Assembly: GCA_021323705.1 (NCBI GenBank)
Contig: JAJPKL010000008.1
Coordinates: 1-64,000 of the forward strand
DNA from: Nitrososphaerota archaeon
GTDB lineage: Archaea > Thermoproteota > Nitrososphaeria > Nitrososphaerales > Nitrosopumilaceae
Length of the DNA: 64,000 nt
Direction: 5' to 3'
Below the pieces are notes generated by a model. That model worked only from the letters and a program-made list of their open reading frames with translations, was not told the origin of the DNA and did not search any database. The position numbers were made by a program, and so were the translations under genes. Positions 9,882 to 19,866 of this stretch are shown piece after piece (within the stretch, counting starts at the first letter, position 1; every line of letters starts with the position of its first letter).

Positions 9882-12033
9882 TAGCTTTCAAAAAAATACA
9901 GCTCTCAAAATCTGCTCCATTGTTCTGTTTGGCATGTTGTTTGCCCCCTCGTTTAATGTTCCCTCATCAGCGCAGGTAATGCAAGAAAATGACTGCGCGG
10001 CCCCCCTGACCACTACAATAGATGCAAATTATCAGGGTCCTGTGGTAATAGACGCTTATTGGGTTGACCAGGGAACATCAGATGCAGCAGCAAGCAACAC
10101 AATCCCTGTCAAAAAAGAAGTGGGGCCGGGAGAGGGAGCATCAGTACTTGCAGTAGTAATTAACAATAAAGGTAACAATCCGCTGAATTCGGTAACGGCA
10201 TTTTTGAATTTGCCCTCTGGATTTTCTCCGACCGGCAGTAGTAAAATACCGCAGCTCCTTCAACAGTATAATCCTGCATCAAAAGTTGCAAATCGTTACG
10301 CTCTTGCAAGCTATTATGGCCAGGTAGGGCCTGGGAGCACTGTCACTCTTTTCTTTAATGTAAATGTCTTACCAACTGCCAAAGTAGGCACATACAGCAC
10401 CAACATGGTAATTAATTACAAAATAGGTGTTGGTGCAGCAAATCTCAATGTGCAAAGCTGTACCTCTGCATTACTTCAAGTACCAATAGTTCTTCCAGGT
10501 AAAGTGGTACTGGATGTTTCAACAGACACACCAAGTATACTTCCAGTACAAGCAGATCCAATTACAATAACCATTTCAAACAAGGGCTCAGCTAATGCAA
10601 CCGGCGTAGTTGCTACAATCACAAACCTTGGACAAAAAGGAAATTCTGGCTCTAGCGCATCCTCCGGCACTCTCACGTTATCTTCAACGACGACAAATAT
10701 TGTTAATTTTGGGGCAAATCAATTCAATCTAGGTAATATTCCTGCAAATGGAACTGCGCAAATTCAAACTACTGTGTTTCCTGCCACCTCTGCAGCAGGA
10801 CAGACTCAAGATGTGGCTATACAGCTGACTTATAACAACGCATGGGGCAAACAAATTACTACTCAACTGAATACCGGTATAGTAGTTGCTCCAATTCCTC
10901 CGCAATCTCTGAGCCTGCATTATCTTGGAAATGCAACCTCTCCTATAATCACCTCTAACATTCTCTCCCCATTGAATTTCACAGTAGCAAACAACAGCAC
11001 AACCGAGGCATCTGATATAGTGGTCTCACTTGTTCCTCAGTCGACTTCTGTATCGGTTGTCGGGCCTTCCACATGGAACATACCAAAGCTGGAACCGGGA
11101 CAGGTGCAATCTTTGTCAACCCAAGTATTTGCCGCAAACTCCCTCATTGACACTCCAACCGCTTTTACACTCACTGCAAATTACGTAGCCAATGGGCAGA
11201 CCCAGACTAACTCCCTAACTCTGGGAGCGTTTGTAGTAGGAGAAGTCAAACTGGAAATATACGGTCTGGCTGTAAACTATGTGGGCAATTCGCCACAGCT
11301 AGCTGGTAGCTTGCTAAATCAGGGAAGCACCACTGGACTTTATGGTACAATACAGCTTGCGCCATCTCCACTACTTGATGCCCTAAGACAGGCCAGAATG
11401 GCTTACGGTAACAGTTCCAATTACACGTCAACATCATTCCAACAGGCAGATGCTCAATCAACACCAGACCAGAGCGGTGGAAGACAGGGCGGATTTGGAG
11501 GAGGCCGTGGAGGATTTGGTGGCGATCAGGGCGGCGGGTTTGGTGGAGGCGGTCGTGGTGGATTTGGAGGAGGCCAAGGCGGGTTCAATGGTGGTCAAGG
11601 TAGTGGTACCGGCGGAGGAGGTGCTGGACCAATGTCGCAACAATTCTTAGGAGATCTTTCTGCTGACTCTCCAATTCCCTTTAGCATTCAGCTTAATGGT
11701 TTGAACTTGCTAAAACCAGGCGTCTACCCTGTATCATTCAAGGTGGTATATGCAGACGACCTCAAGAACTTCCATACCGTTATTCTTACCCAAAACGTAA
11801 TGATTGCTAGAAGCCAGCCTGTGCGCACACTTGTACAAGAGTCTCTCACTGACCAGATTTTGGGCAACCCTGTAATTCTGGCTGCAATTGGCGCCTCTGT
11901 TGCAGGGGCGATAACTGCTGGAATAATAATCCGAAAGAGAAGGGTGCAGAAAAAACTAAAGATGCTGACTGGAAGTGATACCGACATTGTATCCGTTTTA
12001 GAAAACGACAATAAGAAAAATGAACCCAAGTGA
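9868..12033 (+). CDS. Secreted/membrane-anchored CARDB-like surface protein with Gly-rich segment, ABC operon partner
   Basis: Signal peptide, repeated beta-rich domains, GGFGGGRGGFGG-type segment, C-terminal TM; overlaps both neighbouring genes by 14 nt. Confidence 0.75.
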   Translation: MLSISSFQKNTALKICSIVLFGMLFAPSFNVPSSAQVMQENDCAAPLTTTIDANYQGPVVIDAYWVDQGTSDAAASNTIPVKKEVGPGEGASVLAVVINNKGNNPLNSVTAFLNLPSGFSPTGSSKIPQLLQQYNPASKVANRYALASYYGQVGPGSTVTLFFNVNVLPTAKVGTYSTNMVINYKIGVGAANLNVQSCTSALLQVPIVLPGKVVLDVSTDTPSILPVQADPITITISNKGSANATGVVATITNLGQKGNSGSSASSGTLTLSSTTTNIVNFGANQFNLGNIPANGTAQIQTTVFPATSAAGQTQDVAIQLTYNNAWGKQITTQLNTGIVVAPIPPQSLSLHYLGNATSPIITSNILSPLNFTVANNSTTEASDIVVSLVPQSTSVSVVGPSTWNIPKLEPGQVQSLSTQVFAANSLIDTPTAFTLTANYVANGQTQTNSLTLGAFVVGEVKLEIYGLAVNYVGNSPQLAGSLLNQGSTTGLYGTIQLAPSPLLDALRQARMAYGNSSNYTSTSFQQADAQSTPDQSGGRQGGFGGGRGGFGGDQGGGFGGGGRGGFGGGQGGFNGGQGSGTGGGGAGPMSQQFLGDLSADSPIPFSIQLNGLNLLKPGVYPVSFKVVYADDLKNFHTVILTQNVMIARSQPVRTLVQESLTDQILGNPVILAAIGASVAGAITAGIIIRKRRVQKKLKMLTGSDTDIVSVLENDNKKNEPK
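11473..11628 (+). repeat. Gly-rich low-complexity coding repeat (GGFGGGRGGFGGDQGGGFGG...)
   Basis: Direct reading of DNA and protein. Confidence 0.8.
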
Positions 12034-13288
12034 CATCTTTTCTCTAGCATATGATGCTTTAGTAGACCGAAAAATTAGGACAATACTGACTGTACTCATG
12101 GTAGTTTTAGGTGCAAGCCTTGTCGTAGTCATAAACGGACTAAGTGCTGGGCAGTCGGCATTCTTGGAAAAACAACTCAGCTCCTTGGCCACAAATGTGA
12201 TTTATGCAACATCTGGACAGCGTTCGTATTATGGAGGGGCATCATCACAGTCGTCCCTTATCCTCAACTCTGTTATAATAAACAAACTGAGAGCATTACC
12301 ATATGTAACAGATGTTGTTCCGCAATATTCTGGTTCTGTGACAATAGATTCGTATGGCAACGTTCAGCGAGTTTCTGTAGTGGGAATGGATCCCAACAAA
12401 CTTACTGTCATGCTGCCAAATTTGCAGTATGTCGACGGTTCAACACTTTCACCAAATGACAGGTCTGCAGCAGTAGTGGGTGATACGATAGCCAACCCTC
12501 CGGGTGCTACCACACCTTTTGTTACAGTTGGCCAAACACTCAAAATTACTTACAGCTATACTGATTCCGCAGGCAAATCACAGCAAGAGGTTAGAAATTT
12601 TCTCGTAACCGGAATAATGAAACCCTCTGGAAACACGCGCATTGACAACGCTCTTGTGATAAATCCTGATGCTGCAAACCAACTATTGCGCAAATCGGGA
12701 AGATATGACTCACTGCTTATCCAAACTACTGATGATACTTATGTAAATACAGTTCAGCAAGAGATCACTGACATTTATGGAAAAAACATCGGATTGACTG
12801 TCCCGCAAGCATTTCTACAGGTAAGGCAGCAGACTGCCCAAGGAAATGCAATGTTTGTAGAGATGATTGGGTTTATTGCGTTAGTTGTGGGCGCAGTGGG
12901 AATAGTAACCACACTCTACAATTCAGTAACAGAGAGGATTCGTGAAATTGGTACAATGAAAGCAATAGGTGCGCAGAACTCGTCAATACTTGCACTATTC
13001 CTAGTTGAAGCGGCGTTGATTGGAATAATGGGTGCCACATTAGGCTTGGCCATTGGAGTAGTGGGGGGTTATGCTATGACAAGCTTCCCATCTCACACAG
13101 GTGGTGCTGGAGGCCCCGGTGGCTTTGGTCCGGGTGGTGGTAGCATCAGCTCTTTCCCGCCCATTTTTCTGCCACAAGACCTAATCAAGGTCTGGCTACT
13201 GTCGGTTTCATTGGCTGTAGGAGCTGGAATATTTCCTGCATGGAAAGCATCGAAACTATCTCCAATGGTTGCACTGCGAAGAGAATAA
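12020..13288 (+). CDS. ABC transporter permease, FtsX/MacB-type
   Basis: TM1 plus large extracytoplasmic domain, VTERIREIGTMKAIGAQNSSIL motif, four TM segments. Confidence 0.88.
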   Translation: MNPSDIFSLAYDALVDRKIRTILTVLMVVLGASLVVVINGLSAGQSAFLEKQLSSLATNVIYATSGQRSYYGGASSQSSLILNSVIINKLRALPYVTDVVPQYSGSVTIDSYGNVQRVSVVGMDPNKLTVMLPNLQYVDGSTLSPNDRSAAVVGDTIANPPGATTPFVTVGQTLKITYSYTDSAGKSQQEVRNFLVTGIMKPSGNTRIDNALVINPDAANQLLRKSGRYDSLLIQTTDDTYVNTVQQEITDIYGKNIGLTVPQAFLQVRQQTAQGNAMFVEMIGFIALVVGAVGIVTTLYNSVTERIREIGTMKAIGAQNSSILALFLVEAALIGIMGATLGLAIGVVGGYAMTSFPSHTGGAGGPGGFGPGGGSISSFPPIFLPQDLIKVWLLSVSLAVGAGIFPAWKASKLSPMVALRRE

Positions 13289-13328
13289 TTGCTATCTATT
13301 GAAATTTACTAAAAAATAAAATTTAGTA

Positions 13329-13796
13329 TCAACTACACCATGTAGTTATCATGCTGTCTACCTTCAAGACCCCATCCGTTTTTTGCATGGTTTCTTCTAC
13401 AATCTTGTCTGCTAAACTCGAGACTGTAGGAATTGTAATTGTTGAGGTGGAGTTGGCATCTGGCGTGCTTATGTATAGGTAATCCCACCATTGGTGGCCG
13501 TCAAGAACATCCGCACTGAAATCTATGCCTGACAAACTTTGTTTTAATGTGTCTAAGGTCTTCGGTTCATCAAATTTTGTAGGATCCTTGTAGATGATTG
13601 TATATGTGGTCTCACATTGAGGCCCAATTGGAATCTGTGCTGTCTGGGTGGATGCATGGGCATGTGGCAGCAATAAAATCAACAATACTGAATATACTGC
13701 AAAAACCATAGGTAGTGTAATTGCAAGCTTTTGGTCTCTATTCATATATTTGAATAATAAGGAAAAGACCTTAAGGGGTATGGAATTATGTCGCAA
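13329..13796 (-). CDS. Secreted protein of unknown function
   Basis: Signal peptide; no family recognised. Confidence 0.5.
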   Translation of the reverse strand: MRHNSIPLKVFSLLFKYMNRDQKLAITLPMVFAVYSVLLILLLPHAHASTQTAQIPIGPQCETTYTIIYKDPTKFDEPKTLDTLKQSLSGIDFSADVLDGHQWWDYLYISTPDANSTSTITIPTVSSLADKIVEETMQKTDGVLKVDSMITTWCS

Positions 13797-13884
13797 AATG
13801 AGGTTCCACTGTGGAAAAATTCGACCTAAATGATTTCACATCTTATTCTAGGCAGACATACAAATTAATTGGAATGGCCTATTT

Positions 13885-14217
13885 TCAGGAGCTCAAGATT
13901 GTGATTCCAGTGATCTTTTTAATCTCCTCGCGGTTCATCCCGCTGGCCGCCAAGAATACTGCAAGTTTTATTGCATCCTGTCCTCCCTCTGGTATCTTCA
14001 AGAGATTAATTGTGCCAAGGTCCTTCACGGTTTTAGAAGTATCCTGAGAATCTAACGTTTCAGAATTTTCTATATTTGTCAAATTTCGTTTCTTCCCGTC
14101 AAGCAACGTATCTATCTTTACAAGATCAATTTTTGCTAGCTGGTCTTCCAAATCTTTAGTATCAGAAAATTCAATGGTCAGTTCGCCTCCATCTATGTTG
14201 ATCTTTATCTTTGCCAT
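13885..14217 (-). CDS. Hypothetical cytosolic protein
   Basis: ORF, MAKIKINIDGGELTIEFSDTKDLEDQLAKID start. Confidence 0.55.
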   Translation of the reverse strand: MAKIKINIDGGELTIEFSDTKDLEDQLAKIDLVKIDTLLDGKKRNLTNIENSETLDSQDTSKTVKDLGTINLLKIPEGGQDAIKLAVFLAASGMNREEIKKITGITILSS

Positions 14218-14340
14218 GTGTTGCCAAATGGTTGGTATCTGCTACATTTAAAATTAAATCATCTGAATAACTTTGGCGCTAACTTGTATGGGGAGGATTA
14301 TTTGCTACCGTGAATTGAATAGTCGTACAATTTAAGCAAA

Positions 14341-14736
14341 TCATCCGCCATAACCAGAATTTCCTATAAACGGAACACTTGCAGGCTCTCTATATGATTG
14401 GGTAATGTTTATTCCTTGATCCGTTGTGACCCTAACTGTTGTAAGATCACTTCCTACAGGTGGAGAAAGTGAGATCTTCTCGCCTGGCTGGAGGAGCGGA
14501 ATTACATCGGGTCTTGCAGTTCCGCCATAATCTACTCTGATGTTAGTAAGAACGTCCATGCCAGTATTTTTGATAACAACATGTGTCTCTGTGCCCATAC
14601 TGTCTTTCACAAGAATTGGGTCTACAGCAATGTCGTATTTCTGAGTAGGGGTAACTACAAGAAAATTAAATACAAGAAATATTGTTATTGCGGTAAGGCC
14701 TCCACCAATTACCAACGCAAGTATAGGCGCTTTCAA
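14341..14736 (-). CDS. Single-TM protein with extracytoplasmic beta domain
   Basis: N-terminal TM then VVIKNTGMDVLTNIRVDYGG. Confidence 0.55.
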   Translation of the reverse strand: MKAPILALVIGGGLTAITIFLVFNFLVVTPTQKYDIAVDPILVKDSMGTETHVVIKNTGMDVLTNIRVDYGGTARPDVIPLLQPGEKISLSPPVGSDLTTVRVTTDQGINITQSYREPASVPFIGNSGYGG

Positions 14737-14962
14737 CTAATAATGAATTAATTACTAAATATTTCAATGATGCTGTGATGCCTATTTTTGACATACGGAA
14801 CAGGAAAAATCTTGACGTATATACACGCACATTACCGCCATCGCAAATCATGTAATTGATGTATCCTAGTTTGGTGTGTGCTTCTGCAATCGAATTTATT
14901 TTTCAATTAGAACAAAAAAATGAGATTAAACTTTTTTAAAATAGCAGGGGGAACATAGTTCA

Positions 14963-15463
14963 GTGAACAGCCACAAGTACTACCAAGTATTGGGACTGTA
15001 TGAAGGTGCGTCTATGTCAGAAATAAAAGCAGCATATAGAAGATTAGCGTTAAGATACCATCCTGATAAAAATGCGTCAAAGCACGATCAAGAAAAGTTC
15101 AAGGTTATAACAGAGGCTTATAGGATACTACGTACAGATTATGCTCTAACTAGTTCAAGTTCATCTAAATCAAACTGCAAAGAAAATCTTTCTGGAATGA
15201 AAATATCTTACTGGAATGAACTAAACCTTGAGAAAATTTTTGACAAGCATACTTGGTACTATGGTTATACGAAATCTTATAGGCGAGTTTCCAAATATGA
15301 GCAAAAATTATGCAGGTATTACAAAGAACTTCGTCATGCCTCAACAGCATTTCCGTCAACTATCAAAGATGTTTATTTAAAACCATTTCTTACTTTGGAT
15401 GTTCACAACCATCTTTTGAAAAACACACTGCAAAGCCTCAAATCTAAATTCAGATTCCGATAG
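14963..15463 (+). CDS. J-domain (DnaJ-like) protein with non-standard C-terminus
   Basis: [51 protein letters not shown] with HPD motif; no G/F or zinc-finger region. Confidence 0.85.
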   Translation: MNSHKYYQVLGLYEGASMSEIKAAYRRLALRYHPDKNASKHDQEKFKVITEAYRILRTDYALTSSSSSKSNCKENLSGMKISYWNELNLEKIFDKHTWYYGYTKSYRRVSKYEQKLCRYYKELRHASTAFPSTIKDVYLKPFLTLDVHNHLLKNTLQSLKSKFRFR

Positions 15464-15549
15464 TTATATTCCGATCATCGTATCATTCAATGCTTGTGTG
15501 ACAAAATTAATTAAAAATAAAAAGAATGTAGTCTTTTTGACCATCTGCC

Positions 15550-16332
15550 TTATCTGCGACGTACCGCTGACCAGACTCCAATACCGCTCATGACTGCAGC
15601 AACTGCAATACCTGCACCCCATCCAGACATTTGATCTGGACTGGCGTTACCGGTTTCTGATGTTGATGTTGTGGTAGTTGTAGTTGTAGTGCTGCTTGGT
15701 TGTTCGCTGGTTGATGGTGCATAAGACGTAGTTGTACTTGAAGGCATACTAGTGCTCTCTGTAGTACTTGATGGGGCACTTGTTGTAGTTGGTGCACTGC
15801 TAGCTGTACTAGGTGCGCTTGTACCTGAGGACATGTTCATGCTTGAAGATGTACTAGAAGGCATACTTGTACCTGAAGACATATTCATGCTTGAAGATGT
15901 ACTAGAAGGTGCGCTTGTGCTAGTGCTTGGTGTAGAAGCTGCGCCAACAATCACTTGGCCTGTCATCCATGGATGGACTTGGCAAAAGTAATTGTATGTA
16001 CCAGGGTTGTTGAATGTAAAGGTAAAGTCTTTTCCAGCTGCAATAAGACTACTATCAAAGATAGTGCCTGTCTGATTGTCTGATGGACTGCCACTTGTTA
16101 CAGTGTGGCTGACTTTGTCATTGTTTTTCCATTCTACCGTTGTACCCGGTGTTACATTGATGACGTTCGGATCAAAACAATTGTTTGACTGTGCACATGT
16201 TGGACCCGAACCTGCGCCTGCTGAAATGTTTACAGTTGCTTCTGACTCCTGTGCAAAAGCTGATGGAGCTATTGCAAGGATTGCAACTAGCGTCAAAACA
16301 CCAAATAATGCGCCCATTGGTTTTGACATCAT
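15550..16332 (-). CDS. Secreted cupredoxin with Ser/Thr-rich linker and C-terminal TM
   Basis: VEWKNNDKVSHTVTSG...YNYFCQVHPWMTGQVIV; S/T-rich stretch; TM GAGIAVAAVMSGIGVWSAVRRR. Confidence 0.88.
   Translation of the reverse strand: MMSKPMGALFGVLTLVAILAIAPSAFAQESEATVNISAGAGSGPTCAQSNNCFDPNVINVTPGTTVEWKNNDKVSHTVTSGSPSDNQTGTIFDSSLIAAGKDFTFTFNNPGTYNYFCQVHPWMTGQVIVGAASTPSTSTSAPSSTSSSMNMSSGTSMPSSTSSSMNMSSGTSAPSTASSAPTTTSAPSSTTESTSMPSSTTTSYAPSTSEQPSSTTTTTTTTSTSETGNASPDQMSGWGAGIAVAAVMSGIGVWSAVRRR
15811..15906 (-). repeat. Two tandem copies of a 48-bp unit in the cupredoxin linker
   Basis: Units at 15811-15858 and 15859-15906 (…cttgtacctga(a/g)gacat(a/g)ttcatgcttgaagatgtactaga); encodes (SSTSSSMNMSSGTSxP)2. 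Confidence 0.8.
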
Positions 16333-16514
16333 GAGTTCCCTACCACCCTAATCAGTTAATAAATTCTATGAATGTTCATGAATCTGTTTCAAGGCACCTT
16401 TCTAATCTGCTTTCCAACTGTTCAAAACGTGTTAAAAAGTGCAAAAGATTGCAAAAAACTGTCAGAAACGACCCTATAGATGCACAAAAATATTGCCACA
16501 AATCCAGTCTACAT

Positions 16515-16658
16515 ATGACAAGCATGAAATGCGTAGTATGCGGAATAGGGTTCTTTTCTGCCACAGGTTCTGACAAATGTTCCAAATGTGCAGGAAAAGA
16601 AAAATCAGACACCATGAGCAGCCATGATTCTTGTGGTTGTGGGCATCACCACCACTAG
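16515..16658 (+). CDS. Small zinc-ribbon/His-tail protein
   Basis: MTSMKCVVCGIGFFSATGSDKCSKCAGKEKSDTMSSHDSCGCGHHHH; CxxC pairs and HHHH tail. Start is in frame with, but downstream of, the ORF-track start. Confidence 0.55.
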   Translation: MTSMKCVVCGIGFFSATGSDKCSKCAGKEKSDTMSSHDSCGCGHHHH

Positions 16659-16791
16659 ACCTTCTTTTTATCCTTCTGATCTTCTCTGCAAAGTTGCTTC
16701 ATACTGTTTTTTGATGTATAATTCAATTCTATACGACATATCAAAAGTAGTTCATTTTCTTAATATTACCACGCATGAGATTTAATGAATC

Positions 16792-17862
16792 GTGAAAGCC
16801 CTCGTATATGAAGAGTATGCTCCCGATGATAATTTTGCAAGAATTCTAAAAATCAAAGAACTGCCTGATCCTACACCCAAACCAAATGAGGTAGTCTTCA
16901 AAGTAAAGTTTGCAGGACTAAATTACGATGACATTTGGGCAATGAGAGGAAGGCCAATTCAGATACCAATGCCACATATTTCCGGAACTGACGCCGCAGG
17001 CGAAGTGATTGCAGTAGGTAATGATGTGACGACAGTTAAGGTAGGAGATAGAGTTGTATCGCACGGCAACCTCTCGTGCAGAGTTTGTCCGGCGTGCACT
17101 GATGGCAGAGAATACGATTGCAGATACAGGAAAATCTGGGGATTTCAGACAGGCCCGTTATGGGGAGGATTCTGTGAGTATGTCCATCTGCCTGAAGTCA
17201 ACGTGGTAAAAATTCCTGAGAATGTAAGCTATGAGGAAGCTGCCGCCGCATCTATGGTTTTGGTAACTTCGTGGCATATGTTGGTAGGAAGAGCAAGGAT
17301 CAGGCCAGGGCAGATAGTACTCATAATGGGTGGAACTTCTGGTATTGGAACATTTGGAATACAAATTGCAAAATTGTATGGTTGTGATGTCATTGCCACT
17401 GCAAGTCCAAGCAAACTGGACCAATGTCTAAAACTTGGAGCCGACTTTGCAGTGGATCACAGAAAGGAAGATTGGCACAAAGAAGTCTTTGCAATAACAA
17501 AAAACCTTGCAAAAGAAAAGGGAACAAACGCAGGTGTAGATGTCATCTTTGAGCATATAGGCGGTTCTCACTGGAACAAGGAACTGACTTTGCTAAAATA
17601 TGGTGCAACTCTTGTTACTACCGGAGCAACTATTGGGTATGAAGTACAAACTGACCTCCGACACATATTCTTCAAAGGGGTAAATGTTCTGGGCTCAACC
17701 CAAGGCACACGCTCAGAACTTGTTGACGGATTGTATTGGATGTCCAAAGGAAAAATAAAATCAATAATTGACTCTGTCTATACTTTTGAGAATGCAGTTG
17801 AGGCGCACACAAAGATGCTCAAAGGGGAGTCTGTGGGCAAGATATTGCTGAAACCAAATTGA
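16792..17862 (+). CDS. Zinc-type alcohol dehydrogenase / quinone oxidoreductase-like (MDR family)
   Basis: ISGTDAAGEVIAVGNDVTTVKVGDRV, structural Zn motif CRVCPACTDGREYDC, Rossmann GGTSGIGTFGIQIAKLYG. Confidence 0.9.
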   Translation: MKALVYEEYAPDDNFARILKIKELPDPTPKPNEVVFKVKFAGLNYDDIWAMRGRPIQIPMPHISGTDAAGEVIAVGNDVTTVKVGDRVVSHGNLSCRVCPACTDGREYDCRYRKIWGFQTGPLWGGFCEYVHLPEVNVVKIPENVSYEEAAAASMVLVTSWHMLVGRARIRPGQIVLIMGGTSGIGTFGIQIAKLYGCDVIATASPSKLDQCLKLGADFAVDHRKEDWHKEVFAITKNLAKEKGTNAGVDVIFEHIGGSHWNKELTLLKYGATLVTTGATIGYEVQTDLRHIFFKGVNVLGSTQGTRSELVDGLYWMSKGKIKSIIDSVYTFENAVEAHTKMLKGESVGKILLKPN

Positions 17863-17941
17863 ATCCTTATGAAATCTGATCAATTTCACAAACTCGTTAA
17901 CTGATGCTCATAGAAAACATGAAAACATCATCTGATCTCAA

Positions 17942-18277
17942 ATGTTCGTGTTTCCCATCTCGTTGAGCATTTGGGGCTGTGTTCCAGAGTTTTCAAAAGG
18001 TTGCATTGATATGAGTAATGCGGCCTCTGCATATCTTGGAATTATAGTTGGCGCTATAATTGGGGGTATAGTAAGTTGGTGGGTATACAATAGGCAGAAG
18101 AAGACTTCTGACTCGCAAGATCATATATTACATCGAATAAAGGAATTAGATGAAAACCATGATGCAATATTGAAAAAACTTGCTGATTTTGATGACAAGC
18201 ACGAATCTTCACTTAATGCAATAAATGAGTTGAACAGGAAAGTTGACTCACTTTTCAACCAAAAGGACAATCTCTGA
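17942..18277 (+). CDS. Small membrane protein with coiled coil
   Basis: TM ASAYLGIIVGAIIGGIVSWWVY followed by a heptad-like helix. Confidence 0.55.
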   Translation: MFVFPISLSIWGCVPEFSKGCIDMSNAASAYLGIIVGAIIGGIVSWWVYNRQKKTSDSQDHILHRIKELDENHDAILKKLADFDDKHESSLNAINELNRKVDSLFNQKDNL

Positions 18278-18412
18278 ATTGGAAAGAACGTCTCTATTCT
18301 AAACGATGAATAGTCTGAGACATTATTATCATTTAATTTTACTACAATGATAATAATTACGGGAATCCAAAATCTGTGACTTTTTCTTAAATAGGAGAAA
18401 GGCAAATAATAT

Positions 18413-18488
18413 GATGAAGAAAACCCATTTCCAGACACACACAAGTACCAAGACCTTATGTTTTGGTACTTTGGGTTTTCTTCTTTTA
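18413..18488 (+). ncRNA. Candidate structured small RNA (long imperfect hairpin)
   Basis: GAAGAAAACCCA(18416-18427)..AAGTACCAA(18443-18451)..TTGGTACTT(18463-18471)TGGGTTTTCTTC(18472-18483); TATA-like TTCTTAAATA at 18385 about 25-30 nt upstream; U-rich end. Confidence 0.35.
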
Positions 18489-18538
18489 CCACAAAGTAAT
18501 GATTTTTAAGATTTGTCATTTAACCAAGTTCTATACTA

Positions 18539-18554
18539 GTTTTCAACTGAAAAC
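18539..18554. promoter_or_regulatory. Inverted repeat GTTTTCA-AC-TGAAAAC upstream of PEFG-CTERM gene
   Basis: Perfect 7-bp arms, intergenic. Confidence 0.35.
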
Positions 18555-18664
18555 CTGGTTGAACTATGCGAGTAATTTTCAAAAATTTTTGACAAATACA
18601 TCTGATCTGAAAATTAACAATTTTTTTACAATTGCTTATATAACGGTTAGATGGTTGGCAATCA

Positions 18665-19612
18665 TTGAATAACAAACTTGGCGGATTGTTGCTACTTGTA
18701 ATAATATTTGGTTCAAGCGTTGCGGTTCCAGCCTTTGCAGTTACAAATTCTACTAATAGTTCAAGCTCAAATGGAACTGTCACTACAACGGTCCCAGCAG
18801 GTCTTACACCGCCCGCCTATATGCTAAATTCTAATACTACAAGTTCACCAACGGGAACTCCATCGTCTGGTTCTCTGGCACTAACCGTTACTACCGATAA
18901 AACGTCCTACAATGATGGTGACAAGATAACAATATCTGGCACGGCCAGGGACTATATGGCTGATACTCCACTCACGCTAGAATTAAGAAATCCAATTGGA
19001 AATTTAATCCAAACTGCCCAAATTACAGTGGGTACTGACAAGACATATTCCACTACTTTGACAGCTACTGGCCTTTTATGGCAAGCCGCTGGCACTTATA
19101 CCGTATATGTACAATATGGTAGCCCTGACAGATCTGCAAAAACAGCCTTTACTTTCACAGGAGCTCAAATATCTAAAGGTCCAAGCACAATACCAGTAGA
19201 CGGCACCAATTACTCTATCACTTATACAATCACTAATGGAAAAGTTCTTGACATCAAAGCAAATCCCCAGTCCAAGTCTTTGATCATATCTATCCAGACT
19301 ACTGGCGACGGCTTGTTGACAATTACGATGCCAAGGGCAGTGATTGACGCAAAGAAGATTGATGGTACTGATGACCAGTTCATAGTGCTAAACGATGGTC
19401 AGCAAAACAGTCAAGCAAATGAAACGGCTACCACAAACACTGACAGAACATTGGCAATTCCCTTCAAGAATGGCACTCAACAAATTGAAATCGTTGGAAC
19501 ATTTGTAATCCCAGAATTTGGTCCAATCGCTGCACTAGTACTTACAATTGCAATCGTATCCATAATTGCAATATCCAAAAGGACCGGACTTAGATTACTG
19601 CCACGATATTAG
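18665..19612 (+). CDS. Secreted surface protein with PEFG-CTERM-type C-terminus (paralog of 4597-5562)
   Basis: Signal peptide; TDKTSYNDGDKITISGTARDY; IPEFGPIAALVLTIAIVSIIAISKRTGLRLLPRY. Confidence 0.8.
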   Translation: MNNKLGGLLLLVIIFGSSVAVPAFAVTNSTNSSSSNGTVTTTVPAGLTPPAYMLNSNTTSSPTGTPSSGSLALTVTTDKTSYNDGDKITISGTARDYMADTPLTLELRNPIGNLIQTAQITVGTDKTYSTTLTATGLLWQAAGTYTVYVQYGSPDRSAKTAFTFTGAQISKGPSTIPVDGTNYSITYTITNGKVLDIKANPQSKSLIISIQTTGDGLLTITMPRAVIDAKKIDGTDDQFIVLNDGQQNSQANETATTNTDRTLAIPFKNGTQQIEIVGTFVIPEFGPIAALVLTIAIVSIIAISKRTGLRLLPRY

Positions 19613-19673
19613 ATAAAACGACCTCTTACCTCTCTCCGTAATGCTATATACTAACTAGGATCAGAGTAAATTC

Positions 19674-19805
19674 ATGGAGAATTTACTAACAAACGAAGAG
19701 ATTGATTGGCTGTGTAAGTTTCTAGAGGGAAAAGGCAGTAACAATGAGATCATAATGAAGATAGTTACCATCACAACCAAGCTTCAAAAGATGAAGCGAA
19801 GGTAA
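19674..19805 (+). CDS. Small hypothetical protein (43 aa)
   Basis: MENLLTNEEIDWLCKFLEGKGSNNEIIMKIVTITTKLQKMKRR. Confidence 0.45.
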   Translation: MENLLTNEEIDWLCKFLEGKGSNNEIIMKIVTITTKLQKMKRR

Positions 19806-19866
19806 TCTTATCTGAATCTAAATTCTACTTTATGATATAAATCAGGCCCACGTCAATTGATAAGAA

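Noticed and set aside
11450-11650. Overlapping ORFs on both strands in the Gly-rich region
   Set aside because: Low-complexity GGN codons keep alternative frames open; the main frame is the 9868-12033 surface protein.
11724-12192. Minus-strand ORFs opposite the ABC permease junction
   Set aside because: Opposite strand has clear overlapping coding genes.
15752-15991. Antisense ORF (MLSVVLDGALVVVGALLAV...)
   Set aside because: Mirror of the S/T-rich cupredoxin linker; no independent coding evidence.
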